DNA of 7,997 bases, from NCBI GenBank assembly GCA_027080755.1, contig JALWQC010000099.1, positions 1 to 7,997 on the forward strand, given 5' to 3'. Shown piece by piece: positions 6,510-7,997 of this stretch. Every line of letters begins with the position of its first letter. Position 1 is the first letter of the stretch. Origin of the DNA: Paracoccaceae bacterium (GTDB lineage: Bacteria > Pseudomonadota > Alphaproteobacteria > Rhodobacterales > Rhodobacteraceae). A program made the position numbers and the translations under genes. A model generated the notes under the pieces. The model worked only from the letters and a program-made list of their open reading frames with translations, ran no database searches and had not been told where the DNA came from.

Positions 6510-6586
6510 TGGTACCAGCGCCTCGAATTGAACGAGGGACCTCTTGATCCACAATCAAGCGCTCTAACCAACTGAGCTACGCCGGC
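6510..6586 (-). tRNA. tRNA-His (anticodon GTG)
   Basis: The reverse complement folds as a complete 77-nt cloverleaf. The acceptor GCCGGCG pairs with CGCTGGT (with G1-U72 and G4-U69 wobbles). The D arm is GCTC/GAGC with GG in the loop. The anticodon stem CTTGA/TCAAG encloses the loop TTGTGGA (anticodon GTG, His). The variable region is AGGTC, and the T arm CCTCG/CGAGG has the loop TTCAATT. The discriminator is A73 and CCA is encoded (6510-6512). The base at -1 is T, so the usual extra G-1 of tRNA-His is not encoded; absence of G-1 with A73 is known from alphaproteobacteria. The 3' end faces the aio locus. Between it and the aioBA terminator (6431-6509) I see no gene, only a CGGATTTCCG repeat of the AioR-box core. 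Confidence 0.96.
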
Positions 6587-6599
6587 ACATCCGAGAGGG

Positions 6600-6628
6600 T
6601 GAATAATCAGAAATCCTTTGCCGGTCAA
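6600..6628 (-). promoter_or_regulatory. Promoter of tRNA-His
   Basis: On the minus strand, TTGACC (6623-6628) is a 5/6 match to the -35 consensus. It is separated by exactly 17 bp from TATTCA (6600-6605), a -10-like hexamer. Transcription would start near 6593, about 7 nt before the mature tRNA 5' end at 6586, giving a short leader for RNase P to remove. The spacing and location make this a credible housekeeping promoter. Confidence 0.6.
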
Positions 6629-6709
6629 CAGGGAAATGCACCCTTTGCAAGTTTTGCTTGCGGTAGCGCCCCGTGCGCAGTAGCCATGCCCGAAACGAAG
6701 GAGAAAACC

Positions 6710-6904
6710 ATGGGTATCAACAAGCAAAGCGAGATTGCCGCCAACCTGCAGATCGGGCCGACGGATCAGGGCATGGTGCGGTTGTTCATAGAGTCCGGCG
6801 ATTTCGAGCTGCCGCTGGATTTCGATGCGGACGAGGCCGAGGAAATCGCCGAGGAACTGCGCGCCGCCGCCGCTCGCGCCCGTGCCATTGCAGGGCGCAA
6901 GTAA
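6710..6904 (+). CDS. Small DUF6324-like protein of unknown function
   Basis: The protein has 64 residues and starts MGINKQSEIAANLQIGP. I recognise it as resembling the DUF6324 family of short Rhodobacteraceae proteins; no function is known to me. The ATG at 6710 is chosen because AAGGAG (6698-6703) lies 6 nt upstream and because similarity begins at this Met. An in-frame upstream ATG at 6599 overlaps the tRNA promoter and would add an unconvincing 37-residue extension. The protein has no Cys, signal peptide or membrane segment. It is acidic in the middle (DFDADEAEEIAEE) and ends in an Ala/Arg-rich helix with a basic tail, suggesting a small soluble, mostly helical protein with a short beta segment (MVRLFIESG, FELPLDF). 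It is divergent from tRNA-His, and its stop codon directly abuts the stop of the convergent glycosyltransferase gene. Confidence 0.85.
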   Translation: MGINKQSEIAANLQIGPTDQGMVRLFIESGDFELPLDFDADEAEEIAEELRAAAARARAIAGRK

Positions 6905-7997
6905 TCACTCCAATACCCCGAGCGCACGCAACCGTTGCAGATAGGTTTGCGATAGCCGCGCGGGGGCATACAGGCGGTTGACCAGTTTCTGTCCGGCCAG
7001 TGCGCGGCGGCTTGCCTCGGCCGGGTCGGCCAGCACCTGCTGCATCCGGCGGGCCATCTCGTGGATGTCCACCTCGGCCCAGTGGGGGGTGGCGGCCTCG
7101 CAAAATACGGGGGTGAATTGCGGGGCGCTCCAGCCGTGGGGCACGACAAAGGCGGTTTCGGGGGTGCAATAGTCCTGCGTGCCGGAATAGTCGGTCACAA
7201 TCACCGGCCGCCCCAGTTTCAGCGCAAAGGCGGGAATGTAGCCGAAGCCCTCGGCGCGGTGCGATGAAACGATGCAATCGGCGCGTTTGATGCGGGCCAG
7301 AAGTTCGGGAAAGGGCAGGTAGGCCTGTTCGATCACGATGCGGGGATCCTTGGCGGACAGGGCCTTGATTTCGGCGATCTGCCCCGTGGGATCGCCCCGG
7401 TTTGCGCTGTGGAACGGCGTGGTTTTGACCAGCAGGCGCACGTCGGGGGTGGCGGGAAAGGCAGCCAGAAAGGCGCGCACCGCCGCCAGGGGGTTTTTCC
7501 GCTCGACCGAGGAATTGACGTCGAACACCAGCAAAAACAGCCTGTGCTGCGGCAAAATCCCCAGATTCGACAGATCCGCCGCCGGAACGGGGGGCAGGGT
7601 GATGGCCTTGCCGACCATATGGACGGGGCGCGCGTAGGCGGCTTCATAGGTGGTCTGGATGAACCGGCTTGGCACCCAGATATCGTCCAGCAGATCACCG
7701 GCCAGACGGTGCGCGGGGGGGACGGTTTCCAGTTCCCACAAAAGATAACCGATGTGCAGCGGATTTTCCCCGTTGTGCAAGGCGCGCGCCAGCACAAGGT
7801 CGGGAATGCGGTGGGCGTTGATATTGTGCAGGATCATCGAGCGGCGCAAGCCCCGCGCCCCGCTACCCTTGTGCCAGTCCGCCCGGGGCAGGGCGCTGCG
7901 GGCATGCAGCGACACATCCGGCCCGAGCGCGGCCAGCGCGCGCGCGTGCATCTGGGCGTTGCGGGCCAGCCCGCCTTCGCCCTTGACGACTCCGGCG
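6905..7997 (-). CDS. GT4-type (GT-B fold) glycosyltransferase, 5'-truncated
   Basis: 363 residues are visible. The frame remains open to the right edge, and residues upstream of the Met at 7951 (including GEGGLARNAQ) look like a normal glycosyltransferase N-terminus, so the true start is probably beyond the window. Numbered from that Met, the family features are a donor-site-like SVERKNP (148-154), a Rossmann-like segment ending ADCIVSSHRAEGFGY (224-238) and KLGRPVIVTDYSGTQD (245-260). The latter two are the usual nucleotide-sugar-binding region of GT4 enzymes. In the EX7E motif the first Glu is present (Glu234), but the second position is Phe242 in an alignment needing no gap. No signal peptide or membrane span is visible, so a cytoplasmic enzyme acting on a surface glycan, lipid or exopolysaccharide is plausible. 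Donor and acceptor cannot be told from the sequence. It is convergent with the DUF6324-like gene with no base between the stop codons. Confidence 0.85.
   Translation of the reverse strand, partial: AGVVKGEGGLARNAQMHARALAALGPDVSLHARSALPRADWHKGSGARGLRRSMILHNINAHRIPDLVLARALHNGENPLHIGYLLWELETVPPAHRLAGDLLDDIWVPSRFIQTTYEAAYARPVHMVGKAITLPPVPAADLSNLGILPQHRLFLLVFDVNSSVERKNPLAAVRAFLAAFPATPDVRLLVKTTPFHSANRGDPTGQIAEIKALSAKDPRIVIEQAYLPFPELLARIKRADCIVSSHRAEGFGYIPAFALKLGRPVIVTDYSGTQDYCTPETAFVVPHGWSAPQFTPVFCEAATPHWAEVDIHEMARRMQQVLADPAEASRRALAGQKLVNRLYAPARLSQTYLQRLRALGVLE

Noticed and set aside
6647..6661. Small inverted repeat GCAAG/CTTGC in the leader before the DUF6324-like gene
   Set aside because: The arms are only 5 bp around a T-rich loop, with no following T-run or link to a known regulator; too weak to call.
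6599..6709. Upstream in-frame ATG extending the DUF6324-like protein by 37 residues
   Set aside because: It overlaps the tRNA-His promoter and has no good ribosome-binding site. The extension looks like untranslated leader, while AAGGAG marks the ATG at 6710.
6389..6727. A 112-codon minus-strand frame across the tRNA
   Set aside because: It reads straight through tRNA-His and its promoter; it is a by-product of the RNA gene region.
1..7997. CRISPR array, insertion sequence, toxin-antitoxin or prophage genes
   Set aside because: No repeated spacer pattern, transposase, terminal inverted repeats, integrase or small toxin-antitoxin gene pair was seen on either strand.

Overview
The window looks like part of the genome of a GC-rich alphaproteobacterium, most likely a member of the Rhodobacteraceae (Roseobacter/Rhodobacter group). 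Three things suggest this: the regulator-first gene order (aioX-aioS-aioR then aioB-aioA, all on one strand), a tRNA-His with A73 and no encoded G-1 (an alphaproteobacterial peculiarity), and a small DUF6324-like protein that I associate with Rhodobacteraceae. The assignment comes from sequence reading alone.

Positions 1-6430 hold an arsenite-oxidation locus on the + strand. It opens with the C-terminal part of a PhnD-like periplasmic binding protein (aioX, cut by the window edge). aioX overlaps the histidine kinase aioS by 4 bp, and aioS abuts the response regulator aioR with no gap. A 157-bp regulatory region follows, then aioB (Rieske subunit with a Tat signal) and aioA (molybdopterin catalytic subunit with all four arsenite-pocket residues). 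A clear intrinsic terminator ends the unit directly after aioA, so no cytochrome c or molybdenum-cofactor gene follows. The expected flow is: periplasmic As(III) is sensed by AioX, AioX signals to AioS, AioS phosphorylates AioR, and AioR controls aioBA. AioBA is exported by the Tat system as a folded pair and oxidises arsenite to arsenate, passing electrons from Mo to [3Fe-4S] to the Rieske cluster to a c-type cytochrome or cupredoxin encoded elsewhere.

The most unusual point is regulatory. AioR keeps its receiver domain and Fis-type DNA-binding domain, but its sigma-54 AAA+ domain is degenerate: the GAFTGA loop is deleted and the Walker B Asp-Glu is Asn-Ala. Consistent with this, I find no -24/-12 promoter before aioB. 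Instead there is a perfect palindrome (3240-3255) matching the AioR-box consensus I remember, an AT-rich -10-like patch about 40 bp downstream, and a perfect FNR-type box TTGAT-N4-ATCAA (3343-3356) just before the aioB ribosome-binding site. This suggests that arsenite control has moved from sigma-54 to a sigma-70-type promoter and gained an oxygen or redox input.

The right part (6431-7997) looks like ordinary chromosome: tRNA-His on the minus strand with its own recognisable promoter, the divergent 64-residue DUF6324-like gene, and a convergent GT4-type glycosyltransferase whose 5' end lies outside the window. The aio locus lies on the side of the tRNA 3' end, the usual side for island insertion, but no integrase or att repeat is visible. 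No gene-free stretch exceeds 160 bp.
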